Positions 22,287 through 35,800 of a stretch of 64,000 nt of DNA are shown in pieces; within the stretch, counting starts at the first letter, position 1, and every line of letters begins with the position of its first letter. The notes under the pieces were generated by a model. The model was not told the DNA's origin and ran no database searches. It worked only from the letters and a program-made list of their open reading frames with translations. Position numbers and translations under genes: made by a program. Location: the NCBI RefSeq assembly GCF_024362695.1, contig NC_065431.1, positions 6,690,682 through 6,754,681 on the forward strand. The letters are read 5' to 3'. The stretch comes from Pectinophora gossypiella. Lineage: Eukaryota > Arthropoda > Insecta > Lepidoptera > Gelechiidae.

Positions 22287-22399
22287 GTTTCCTCAGCCAT
22301 AACACCTTGCAAAATGTCGTAGATTCAAAAATGTTAAAACTTTCAAAGTTTGTCTATGATAATTACGTTGGATAAATGATTCTGATTTCTAAGCGTCTC

Positions 22400-23709
22400 T
22401 GCCTACCCCCAACAGGAAATAGCCGTGAGCTTATGTATGTCTCTATTCAGGGTGCTCGTATAGGTATGATTAAAGATATTCCCTTCACGTCGCCAATAAC
22501 TAGCCCTTTACCGACTATTCCGCCCGACTAGTCACTTTGTCCCGTCTAGTCTGTCCCGCTGTCCCGACTAACTAGATTCCCAGGATTGTTAGTCATCTGC
22601 ATCGTCGACACGACCTCTAGACCCCTTATAACAGACTAACGGGTTCTGTCGACACATCTGACCAATAGATCAGATATAAGATGTTGCCCGACCTTCGACC
22701 AATGGCGATCGCTTACATGGTCACACCCAGGACACTCCATACAAATGTCTCAAACACTTCAGGACCCCGATACCGACCCCGCCGGCGTGGTCGACGATTT
22801 CCCTCAATCAGCGCTTATCGCTATCGACCCACTAGGGTCGATTAATTCTTTCAAATATTCTTCCTCTCAGACGACGCCTTGAGCCGAGATTCGCGCCCAA
22901 CTGGGCGCCTTTACTGTTATCTTAAACGTTGTACCGGGTGAGAGCCTTCAGCGCTCTTTATTTGTCCGGCCAAGTAGTTAATGCCATCTGCGGCAAATCT
23001 ACAATAAGTCAAGTCAAAAATATATATAAAAAAAAATAACGCGTAAGTGCGAGCAAGACAGATAGTCCTAATAGATTTTACATTTAAAGATGTTGGTGTC
23101 TAACCGGTGGTATGGCCGATGGATACCTATCTGGTATGCTTTGAAGTGATGCGATTTGTGTCTACATAGCAGTGTGGGGATTGAGAGCAATCGGTACGTG
23201 CGATTAGGGTGGGAGGGTGAGGGGTGAGGTGTGTTCCAATCTGTTAAGACGTAGAATAAGATTCCAGCAGGATTCTGGGCATTCTTCAATAAGTACTCAT
23301 CATCATCATCAATTTAAGAGCTACGCTCACTCAAAGAACACTTAATTATTTAGTTAGTAATATTGAAGAATAAAGGATTTTGTTTTCTTTAAAAAAATAT
23401 TTTAATTAACCACACTATCACAAACAAGCAGTATTCATCGTTTTCCACCATCCTAACTTTACCTTTTTTATGAACTAGACGAGATCCCGGAAATTTTGGG
23501 ATGTCGCGGGATTGATATTTCGAATCCCGCGGGATCTCGAATCGGGATTTTATTCCCTAATTTTTACCATACGAATAAGACAACGTTATAAATAATGTTT
23601 TTTTTTCTGGTATTTAAGTATAGAATTCTAATTATATTTTTTCAACGCGTTGGTAAAGTATTTACCTAAGTATAATACTGTACTAACATGGTGCCATTGC
23701 CACTTGCAG
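22400..23709. other. Stretch before the first Fas3 exon seen
   Basis: A GACTAGTC/GTCCCG-rich patch at 22500-22640, family I at 22770-23025 and a family L cluster at 23480-23560, then AT-rich DNA running into a polypyrimidine tract before 23710. No signal-peptide exon that I can recognise. Confidence 0.5.
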
Positions 23710-23806
23710 GTCAGACAGTGGAGATCACGCCGCGCGAGGCTGTTAGGAGGGTGGGCAGCGACCTCACCGTGCTATGCAAGGTGCCCTACGCCATCGACTC
23801 GTGCCG
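23710..23806 (+). CDS. Fas3: Fas3 exon 2 (first in window): N-terminal part of Ig domain 1
   Basis: Acceptor ..cttgcag before the exon and donor gtaagt after it. It enters in phase 1 and leaves in phase 2. It encodes GQTVEITPREAV through AIDSCR, with the first two cysteines of Ig1. The phase-1 entry is typical of an Ig exon that follows a signal-peptide exon. The numbering assumes one such exon upstream. Confidence 0.9.
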
Positions 23807-26800
23807 GTAAGTACGCCCACAGTGTGACGAACATTATACTACCGTTTGACGTGTGCTGTCAATTTAAGTCTGTCTGGTTATTGGCCTATGTAAAATATGT
23901 ACTGGGTTGTTTTAAATTTCTGCCTAAAACTTAACGTGTGTTCGTTAAATTTTATGCCAGTCGATTGCCTGTCTCTTTTTTCAGCGACTAAGAAAATGAC
24001 AGCTGTAACTTAAAATAAACTTAGATGGTGCTTACAGCACCATTGTTTTTCATAATTTATTTTTGACATAGTGTCGTGGCTCCACGTGGCATCACGACGT
24101 CTTTTTCTATCGTGTGGGTTGTGAGGTGGTTTACCAAACAGTCAGGGTTACTATTGAGCCGCCAAAGGCCCCTGACATGACTCATGCAACGACTACGTAC
24201 TTACATCAGTAAATAGTAACCGGGACCAATGGTTAAACGTGCCGAAGCACGGATCGTCTTACTTTCGGACAATCAGGTGATCAGCTTGTAATATCCTAAC
24301 CAAATTAGGGATCACAAAGTCATTTGTCCCCACCGGGATTCGAACCCGGGACCTCCGGATCGTAAGCCCAACGTTCAACCACGGAGGCTGGACGTGTAGA
24401 TGTGAACACGCCATTAGATGTTATTGTGATGTACTGAACCGGGAACCTTATCTTTGTCCCGCAGGATGACAGTGGGCACCATGCCATACCGGCTGCTGCC
24501 GGGCACGCAGGACGAGAATGTCATGTACGCGGGGCAGGGGCTGCAGGTATGTGTTGCTTATTGTTTAATTTTATTTATTTATTTATAAAGGTACATACAA
24601 CATTACAGTGTAACCCAATGCGCTGTATGACGAGAAAAACATTATAAAAACTAATACAAAAAAATAAACAATGAATGAAAAAAGAAAAATAAGACTACTT
24701 ATAAATAACATGAAAAACATAAAAAAAAAATACAATTTCAAAATTAAAAAAATAAGGTAAACTATATTGAAGGATGCCACACATCATAGAAGGAAATCTA
24801 CAAGGACAGAGAGGAAGGAGAAAGAAAGAAAGAAAAAATATTTATTCGTCATACTTAACATTAATTAACATGACATACTTAGGTATTTAATTTACTTAAA
24901 AATTATTATACTTAATGCTGAAACGCAAATGTCACGGCCTAGCTGCAGCTAGACCATTGAAAACATTGTTAACTAATATTTAAGATTGTGATTCTGATTC
25001 TGCTTTCTCCGTAAGATATTTTTTTTTGTATGCCACCCAAGCTAATGGGGAGTGTATTGTGATTCCAGGTGGGCGAGTGCGGCGGCCACATCCGCAACAT
25101 CAGGGAGGAGTGGAACGGCAACATCACGTGTGTGCTGCCCCCGCGCACCGGCAGTATTGAACTCACCGCCACCATGCGGCTGCTCGTAGCCAGTTAGTAT
25201 ACACTCCTATACCAAAATATAAACAGTCTGTACACGTCCCATTGCGCGGCACAAGCCTCGCCTCAATCACCTGGCGGAGGTATGGAGATTATGGAGCTGC
25301 TCCACTGCGGCCTGGTGGAGGTGTCCCGGCTAGTTGCTGTTGCAGTTTTTTGTAATTTCTTCTCCATAACACCTTGTGATTGACGTAGATTCAAAAATGT
25401 TAAATTGAACTTCAACAAGTTCAAGTTCAAGTGTCAATCCATGACAATTACGTTGAATAAATGGGGTTTCTTTTTATTCTATAAATGAATTATGATTTAC
25501 ACATAATAAGCACATGAGCAGCCTATATAAATCCCACTGCTGGGCACAGGCCTTCCTTCAATCAATCGGAGCGGGTGTGAGCATACGCATTTACACATCC
25601 AACCAAAAAAAAGGGTTATTATAGGGAATGTGAATAAGCATACACTAAATACAGATATTATTTAAAGACTTGAAAATCAATTCAGTTACTTATTTTTTTT
25701 TTTGTATTGTAATATGTTCTAACCTTGCTTTTATATCTACCCCACAGGAGCGCCGGACGCGCCGCAGCTGCTCTCCCCGCAAGAGGCCATATTCCGTGAA
25801 GGCGAGACCTTCGACGCGCAGTGTGTCGTACCCAACGGTAGACCCGCCGCTAGGATCACCTGGTTCTTAGGTTAGTAGGGTTTCATTCAGCACTTGGCGC
25901 TATCGGTTTATTAAGGTCGATTACTTATTTCCAATCCAATAGTATAATCCTCTCAGATGACGCTCTGAGCCGATGTCCCTAAAGTTGTGTACCAGGTGAG
26001 AGCCCTCAGCGCTCCCCATTTGTCCAGCCAAGTAGTTACTGCCGAGGCAAACCTACAATAAGTCACGTTAAAATAAATTGGCTTGGCTTCCATGTTGTTG
26101 TCTAACAAGTCACTGTCCATGAGTGAGGATAGATCCTCCATGTCTCATAATGCTTAATTTGTATTTATGTTATGTTTTGTTACTAACATATTTTATAAGG
26201 CGTTTACTAAGACTTATAGTTGTAAAAAATAGAACACATACATACATAAACTCACGCCTATTTCCCACCGGGGTAAGCAGAGACTATAGAATTCCATTTG
26301 CTTCGATCCTGACACACTTCTAAAAAAAAGGAAAAAAAAATAGAAGTCTGAAATAAATATTTTAACTAATAAAGAACCTCTCCCCCCAGACTCAGAGCCC
26401 CTCCTAGTGGGCGTGCACCAAGCCGTCGTGGAACAGGAGCCCGGCTCCGACCTCCAGACCATCAAACAGAACGTAACGCGCGCGCTGAGAGCCGACGACG
26501 CGGGGCGGAGGCTCGTGTGTATGGTGGAACACGAGGCCTTGGACAAGCCCAGGGAGGCATCGAGACAGCTTAATGTGCACTGTGAGTTTAATTGTTGTCT
26601 GTTTTTTTACGTTGTAGTACTTTTTTTTAACCACTCGCCACACTTTACGCCTCGGCGTGACGGTGTGACGTCTTTCCTACAAGCGCCAACTACTAGCCGC
26701 GCTGGCGTCTCGCTAGCGCCCCGTTACGCCGATATTATGACGAAACTTTAAATTTTAAGTTATACATGTTTGTTACATTTCGGAAATGACGAATCACTAA

Positions 26801-29800
26801 ATGGTTTATTTTATATTGATTGATGCTGAAATATTGGAGAGTGATTCGTTTCCATACTCAAGAACAAAGAACATCTTTTCCCATGCATGTATGATTTATA
26901 AAATGTAACGTTTCTTTTACTTGAAACGGATTTATAAGTTTCCATAAAAAATGATATAAAGTCGTTCTACGAAAAACGTTAAGATAAACTGTAACCCTTT
27001 TTTCTTCAAATTAAGTGTAATTAATTATGAATCCTCCTTAGACCCTCCGAAGCGTGCGGACGGCGACTCCTCGAGTCAGATCACCATTTTCGGGCTGAAG
27101 CTGGGCGGTGAGGGTCGTCTCAACGTGACGGTCCGCGCGTCTCCGCCGCCGACGGCCGAGTGGACCGTAGCCGACCAACGGCTGATCGCGCCCCAGCAGA
27201 GCGACGATGGCACCGTCACGGCGCTACAGCCCGTGCCTTTAGTGAGTAGACTTATGTTAATATTTTTTCATATAGACTCTTAAGGTCGATGACCGTTCTC
27301 ACTAAACCTGGCATCAACATAACATAGCATAACGCCTGTACATACACTCCTCATCCTATTCAATCTTTTGTTGTGTCCCCAGGGCGGCGGCTACTACAAC
27401 GTGACGTTGATCTTACGACGCGTGAGCAAGGAGGACGTGGAGCGGTCATACTACCTGCGCGTGCACAACGAGCTGGGAAGAGATGAGTTCGCTGTGCGGA
27501 TCAGCACCATGGATGAACCTGCTGGTAAGTAGGGTGGGGGATGAGTAAAGATAGAATGGGATGTATCGGGAAGTCATGGGATGACTCTAGGGTATTGTGG
27601 GATGAGAAGGGGTAGAGTGTGATGACGAAGGATGAGTCGGGATTGACTGTATACGAGAAGGGATTATATGTATTATAGATTGGGTAGAGCAAGGGATGGT
27701 AGGTGAGGTATGAGGGATAGATTGGGTGGTCTTATAATTATAGTAAAAAATGTGTGGGATGGCTTGGGGATAGCCAGCAGACATAATCTGGCCTAAGATT
27801 TTATGTCTGATATACGAATACAATTTTAGTAAAAAGTACTTTTTTATGCTAGTATACAAAATGACTATAAAATTCAATTTATAAAAATTATTCTATATTC
27901 AACAGCGCGCAAAGCAAAATCATCGTTTTTGGTTATCGATGTGTATGGTAAGAGAAACACTATAGGAATGCTAAGAGAGACCTAAATTGCCTGCAGACGT
28001 TTTGAAGTTATTTGATTAAAATTTCAAACTTTTTTTAAACTCTCGTCACACTCCCGGCATGACGACGTACGAGCGCGATGAAGGGCCAGCGCTAGAAGTG
28101 GTAATGTATTGAAATGCGCCGAGAGTGACGCTCGCAATATAGCGTCCTATCTACATTTCACTATATTCTAAAATAACGCCCGCAGTGTGACGAAAGCTCA
28201 AAAAAAATGTAGTATTAGTTTATCTATGAATGTTACTAAGAGAATGGTTTTTGTTACAAATGTTCTTAATCTAAAATTTCAAATTAATTATTCGTAAGTA
28301 GTTCTTATGTGTTTCAAGATGGCTGACAATGATTATCTCAATCATTATGGTTTACACACCTAAGGACTGATGGCAAACTAAAATATATTTTTTTTAAAGA
28401 ATAAAATAAATTGATTGCTAGTAACAATTTACATTTGCTATAAGAACTATGTAATTATGAATATTACGAGAACGGGCAAAAGGAAATGGCTCAGCTTGTG
28501 CTGCGATGGAGCCATGCTATGGCGCCATCCAGTGCTGGTTTTCAGTCATTTCTTACTCATACTTAATATCTTTGCATTCAGAGTGCTGAGGGCTGAAAAA
28601 AAATTGAAACCTACATGGCTGTCAGTCGTTAGATGTATATTTTTCGTTTTTTTGGACATTTATGTAAAAAAATAAAATAATAAATAAATAAATAAATAAA
28701 ATAGCCGGAATGTGTCAGAAATTAGAAAGTTTTTTGATTTCCTTATAAATGTTAATACTTATATAAAATAAGGCATGTGTGTTTTGTTTCCATGCAGTTG
28801 GATCGTATACTTCTAATGGTAGGCCGTCCGTTACTCGTAGTGCATGTTCGGAAGTAAAAGTAAAAAGTAGTGCTTGCACTTGCTACTTAGTATTTTTTTT
28901 TGTGTAGAAAAAATATTTGGAACGCGCATGGTAAAACTAGTTAGATAGTAGATAGTGGCCCTGATTCCTGCTGACACCTCCTAATTTTGTTTTAAGTTAT
29001 ACCCGTCATTATCTTATCCGCTGAAAAGGAAAGGAACGACTAATTGACAAGTATTAATTTTAAAATAGGAATAAAATAGGCATCTCGCTTATATGCAACC
29101 CGTTTGACGTGTGCTGTCAACTTAATTCTGTCGGTTTATTGGCCAATATAAAATTTCAATTTAAAATTTGGGAGGGTTTTGTTTGCTGTCTAAAATTGAC
29201 GTGTGTTCCATAATTTTTATGCCTGTCGATTACCCGTCCCTTTCGTTTTCGGCGGATAGGAAAATGACAGGTATAACTTAAAACTAAACTTAAATGGTGT
29301 ATACTGGAATCAGCTCTATAGTTTTACTAGTTTTATAATGAAATAATTTACGACAAGGTAATCACACTTCTTTATTTATATATCTCTTTTTTTAGTATTA
29401 TTTACTTAGTAAAATCACGTTTCTTTTCACGTAACTTATTGTAGATTTGCCGCATAATAATATGGCCTTCACTACTTGGCCGGAAAAAATATCACGCCGG
29501 CAGCTGACACGTACTACCGAAAAAAGTGATTGTTTTTTTAATTTATTTATTACACAATCATTTGCAGTATATGTCTTAGTTATTATTATTTTGACACGAA
29601 ATTGCAGCCGAGTGGTACCACCACAGATCACATAGAAAATTGCAAACGATTTTTTTTACTTTCCTATATATTTACCTACTTACTTATTTCACTTTAATTA
29701 TATCATTTTATGCCACCTCATCAGTTTTCTGCTCGTCCGAATTTTTTTAATCCTCGAAAAAAATTAATTATAAGTAAATTTTCTTCATTTTCCTTACCTA

Positions 29801-32800
29801 ACTTCTAGGTTTTCAAATTGGAAACGACGTTAAAACAATAAAAAAACTTTTTTTCAATACAATATTTTTTGTTTAGCTGCAAGGCCACCAACTCTGTTTT
29901 TGACATATTTTAAAGTTAATTAATTTATTAATAAAATGTGTAAATATAAAAAAATAAATTATTATTATTTAAAATATATTATTAATCTTTTGTTTTCTTT
30001 TGTGTTTAGGGCTCATAGTTTTTGTAATAAAATATGTTTTTTTTTTTATATGCAATAAAGTGTAATAATCCCACAGGCGTGGAGTTGGACACCGGCGCTA
30101 TAGTGGGCATCGTGGTGGCGGTGCTGGCTCTGCTCATAGGGGTGTTCCTGATCGTATTCGCTAAGGCGACAGACCGGTGGTGCTTCGCAGGTGAGTCGTT
30201 GTTTTATTATTGTCTTTCATTTTTAATCTTTTTTTTTTGTTTAGTACTTGACTAGAAATATAAATAACTTCAGATTTTTGATCTTTGCCCCTTGTGAGCA
30301 CAAGAGAAACCACGTGATATCAATTATATATGATCCAAACATGAATTTAAAACTCGTATAGTCGAATTCAGTTATTTAAAGCCTAAGCCAGGATTCGAAC
30401 TAGGATCATTACTATGTAACTCACTGAACCTTGCGTAAGCCATATACTTAATTATTGCTATTTATTATATCTGGAAACGGTAGATCAAACAATATTTTAA
30501 CATTTACTACCTATTAAAATAAGTACTTAATAAATATTGTTATATTTCTAGTCAAGAATCAATTTTTTTTTCCAAGAATTATGTTTTGATGTGATGTGGA
30601 TGTGAGGTTGATGTAACTTGCCTATTAGCTAAAAATATACAGAGAATTAGTGACGCCGTAACAAAAACTTTGAGGGATGATTCAGACCATGATTGTGAGT
30701 TGATATCAAGTGGAATTTTCCGCTGTATGGAACTGAAATTAACTAAAAAAAACACTAAAATTTTCATGAATTTTCCGGCAGGAAATTCCTATCAGAATCA
30801 TGGTCTGAATCATCTCCCTCAGTATTCGTTACGATGTCACGGACACCCTGTATAGATGTTCAAAATACAGTTACCACATATCCATGTTATATTTAAAAAA
30901 AATACGAAAATGTGTAAATTATCGACTAAATACTATCATTTTTACAATCACTGCTGATAATTTCTATTTTTTCTTATTTAATTAATTTTTGTCGATAATT
31001 TAACATTAGAATATACATAATTATTCCCTGCATTATGATCGAGAAATGCTTTAATATACGCTTTTCTACCTTTTAAAAATATTTTAGGCATGCCAATAAT
31101 GCTCCCGATGTAAAATAAAAGAAGATATATATATTTTTTACTCATGGAAATAAAGTTGAGTATATATTAATTTTAATTAAATAACTTTCCAATAGGCTCA
31201 CGGGCTGTTGGACGATAGGTAAACTATTTAATTAAAAAAAAATGGAAACCTTTCACTCACTACTTTAGAGGTTTGCACAAAAAATGCCTCGCACCAAGAA
31301 ATACCTTTTTATTGTAGAATCGTTTAGTTTTTTTTTTAGTTTAAGGAAAATTTATTTAAGTGTATTTTTGGCAGTGTTTTTTGTATCCGCGAGCTTGTAT
31401 GTGTAGAATTAATATTAAAACATATTATTTTTTAAATTATTATTTATAAGCAAAACGAACGAGCCACATAACAATATTTTGAGCGATCAAGAACGATAAA
31501 AAAAATAACGGAAACTGCATGTTTTTTTTTTACTAAAAATGGCGCATGCGTCTATGTTGTCTGTCGTTTTCTATCATCCTTTGTCTCTTTCTAAAATTAT
31601 AAGCATGAAAACATTCTCTTCTTGCATGATTGTATAGGTGTAAGTAAGACCTCAAGACTTTTCAGAATTCATCAATAATATTTTTTCCTTTTAATTCTTT
31701 TAAGTATTTTTAAGGTTGTAAAAATATATATGTTTAAAGGTGGTGGTATAACATTTGAAATTATTTTGCTGAAGATGAAATAAGTAAATCAATAAATGTC
31801 AAATATTTTCCTTTCACTCTTAAATACAGAATGATATTTGAAAATATTTTTGGAATAAAAGTAGAATTAATGTGTTGGTACATAACTTTTCATAATTGTG
31901 GTGGTTGGTAATTAATACTATTCATAACTCACTCACACTAAATAAAACTAATGTCACATTCACACAGAAGAAATAACAGAAAAATAATCGATATTAGACA
32001 CAACAAATTAAATTAATAAATAAAAGTAACGGCCTAATGACGATAAAGATTGATTAATTCTAATGAAATGGAGGACCAGGGACCCTCAGGCATGTTGTCT
32101 TAATTTTTTGTAAATACATTTTGGTCAATGCCATCGGAGTCCAACTCTTAACAAGTCACGTCAAAAATAAAGTTAAGACCCTCGTCCGGGCTTGCCAAGA
32201 GCTGCAGGTTCAAATGCCCATAGAATAAAAAAAAATGTTTTAAAACTAACTGGGCTAATTGCTTTCTATGTGAGTAGATCCAGCTCTGTGTAGCGAGTGA
32301 TCTTAATTAAATCTCTTCCAGTTACGAGAGGAGGTCTGTAAATACTACCCGTATTGGGAACCCTCTACACGATATGTTTTAAATGAAATATTAAATAAAG
32401 ATATAATTAAGGCTATCATATATATCATAGAACTATTTCTTAAAATTGTCCTGTACGTAACGTCCAAGAAAAATTAAAGACTAAACTATTATTTTTGTGT
32501 CGTGCGAGGAATCCTAGTCAAGACGACACACACAAAATATATACAAACCTTCAAGGATCCTTAGTAAAATGTCTTTATTTGTCTGGCCATGACTACAATA
32601 AGTGACAATGAAAATCTAACTTTTGTAAACTTTCTGTGCGAAATAGTAAACATAATCGTGATACTAACCACCACCAACGTCACAATAAGTACACGTAGGC
32701 GACACGCTTGAACACGTTGATAACAAAGAACAAAATAGACAACAAACACGCTTCCTAACACCAGCACAGAGCGTAGTTAAACAAAAAGCAATAATTAGAA

Positions 32801-35800
32801 TATCCGAGTTAATCGGAAAATCCGAGGTAATTGGAAAGGCCGAGTTCTTGATCGCTGAATGTATTGTGTGGCAGGGCGCTCGCACCGCACGGACATCCCG
32901 GACGGCGGCGACTCGGAGGCGCCGCTGCCGCCGCACGACGACGTGAAGGGCTCGGAGAACCCCACGCACGACCACGAGTACATCGGCAACGGTGACACCA
33001 AGCACCCGGAGAAGAAACCCGACACGGCTGTTTAAACGCGCTCGGACGCCGCTTGACGTTTACGCAGCTACGAAACTCGGAGATTATAATTATGTTAGAA
33101 TATTTCGAATTGTTTATTCAAAATTAAATCATTTGGATGTTTAAAGTATACCTAATCTAATTGTTTGATTCGTATCCGAACATATATGTCATTCGGACGA
33201 TATCATTGTGTAACTATTTCGATTTGAAATTAATTCGATTTTTAAAACCTTCATCAGCCGTGTATATTTATGATTCCGATTTTCGAACACTTTTTGAAGA
33301 TAATTTTGGATCGCTGTGTAAACTAGAAGTGTCAGCCCGGAAGTAGTTAGGACAAGCTTCTCAATTTCCGTATTTTAGTTCGTTTAGTGCCAGATGTTGA
33401 TGTGAATTGTTGCTTATTGTGTTCGTACCCGCTAGCTACCCCGCTAGGGATGCAGCGTGAAGACATGCGCCGTAAAGCAGGTATTGAATGAGAACTGTTC
33501 GTCTATTATGTGAACTTCATTGTTAGTTTTTAACAAGAAATACAAAAATAAGATATATTAGGTTCCTTTAAAGGTCTGGGATCGTTGCCGGCCTACCACT
33601 TAAAAAAATAAAAACAAATAGTAGACTTTGATACGTCTTGCGTAATAGACAATCAGTTCGAAAGTTTAGAAAAGCGATGTTATTATGATTTCAAAAGTTT
33701 TCTATGATAATATGTAATAGGAGAAAATGCATTGGAATGTATACTAGAGTAGTTCCAACAGCCATTTTTATAGGTAAGGTTTATCGTCTTTCGCATGTTG
33801 TCCACCCGTTTTGAATATTTACAATGTCGTCGGGAGGAAAACTCATGCATTTACTATATAAAAAGACATAAAAACAGTTACATTCATATCATATATAAAT
33901 TTATTTGTGAATATGATGCTTTTCGCTCCCTTAATTTATCTAAGGGGGTAAATTTCAGGCGCACTGTGTTTGAGCTAGTAAATAACTCGGTAGGCAGAGT
34001 TTACAAATCGAATCGTCCGAGTTTCTAGCCAATCGGACGCATCTGCCTTACCCGAAAAACTAAAGTTATTATTAGGCAGAATTTCAAATGAATGTGTGTC
34101 TTGTTGTAATGTGTTAGGGTTCTCCCCCCGACCGCAAATAGAATAAAAATAGTTCATAATGTACTTATAAAAATGTATAAGAATCTCACATAAAATGTTT
34201 TTTGAAATAGTGTTTTTATTATTAACAACGAATTGCGACATTTATATAAACGTACATTTTATATAAAACTATTAGCAAAAAACGTAAAACGTCACAGATA
34301 AATCGCTAGAACAGGTTTGGCCTGTGAGTTTTGTGTTTAATTAATGACTATTTATACATTACAGTACAGTTTACATACAAATTGAAAGATTTTATGTCCA
34401 AATTGTAATTTTAAGTTACATTTGACTATCAAGAGCATTTTAACACCTGTTTTCTAAGATTTTCACTCGACTCTTCCACCACACGACTTCGCCTCAGCAT
34501 TTCGGTATTTAAAGTTAACTTTTTCGTCCTCGACTTGAGGACTTTACCCACTGGAGTCGAGCATGTCATACTGCCAACATAATAATACAAAATTATTGAC
34601 GCCATGTGTTACTGGATTAATCTCGAGTTAAACATGAGGCAACGTCTAAGAATACCGAGTTCGAGGAAGACCTTGAGGTCGCCTCAACGGGGGACAGAGT
34701 CAAGGAAGAGTCGCGTCAACATCTTAAAATAAGGATGTAAAAACTTATTAAAGCTAATTTCATAATATTTTTTATTTCAGACATTTTTATATCGACTGCT
34801 TTGAGTAGAAGCAATGTAGCAATGTTCGCGCTTAAATTACTTACTCTGAAAGTACATAGGTAGAAAGTACGTAGGTTATGGTAATTTTATAACCACCTTC
34901 AAAATCTATGAAAATGTCTTGCGACATCGCTCATATTCATCGCAGTTGGATTGACAGGACAAGCAACGTAATATCATAGACGAAATGCTAGACGCGCCAC
35001 GAGTGTATAGTAAATAACTCAGCATTCATAATACCGACCGGGAAAATCAAGCTCTTGTATTGTTTATGCTCCGTGAGATATAGCTTCATGTTGTTGTTAG
35101 AATCCATCCATAGAATAGGCAAAGGTACTAAGCCATACAGCCTCAACTTTTATAAAAGGTACTAAATTACACTGAATGTCTTTTTCGCTCTAGGCTGTAT
35201 ACTACCTTATTGTCTTGCTTATTAAAAGCTATATTTAACAGAGCATACATACTTACCTGATAGTAAAACCATTTTAGTGTACTGTAAAAACAAGTGGCGC
35301 CACCTAAGATGATCGTCAGATCAATGTTTTTCGACAGTTGGTTGCGTACGTCCTCCTATTAAGTACAATAAAAGCGCGCCATTTTATATGGTTGTCGAAT
35401 TATCCGCTTTTGCGTTGCTTCTACTATAAAAATATTCGCAAAATCGCAAAGCTTTCCATGTTAATACGACTTTACAAAAGCTCCCACGTTTTAGTACATA
35501 ATTATTATAATTTTAGGTTAAATGTGTTCGAACCACCATATTACTATTATATTATATTTTTTGTATATAAAATGTAGTAAAAGCCTTAATGACACTTAAA
35601 AACTTAGATTTTTATTTTTTTTTAAGTGACTAGGTTATTTTTCGGTACATTGAAAACTTTCGCATTTTTTGTAAGATTTTGTCAGTTTTTGCAACTAGGT
35701 ATTTTAGCCGTATTTTGTAGATAAGATCTGAATTTAAAATTAAAAATCCAAATTTATTTTAGCGTCTATGAATTATTCTAAATTTTGACAATTACCTTTA

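Noticed and set aside
28415..28675. An 86-residue plus-strand frame with a hydrophobic stretch, considered as a signal-peptide or membrane exon of Fas3
   Set aside because: It lies between exons that already join in phase, and I see no fitting splice sites.
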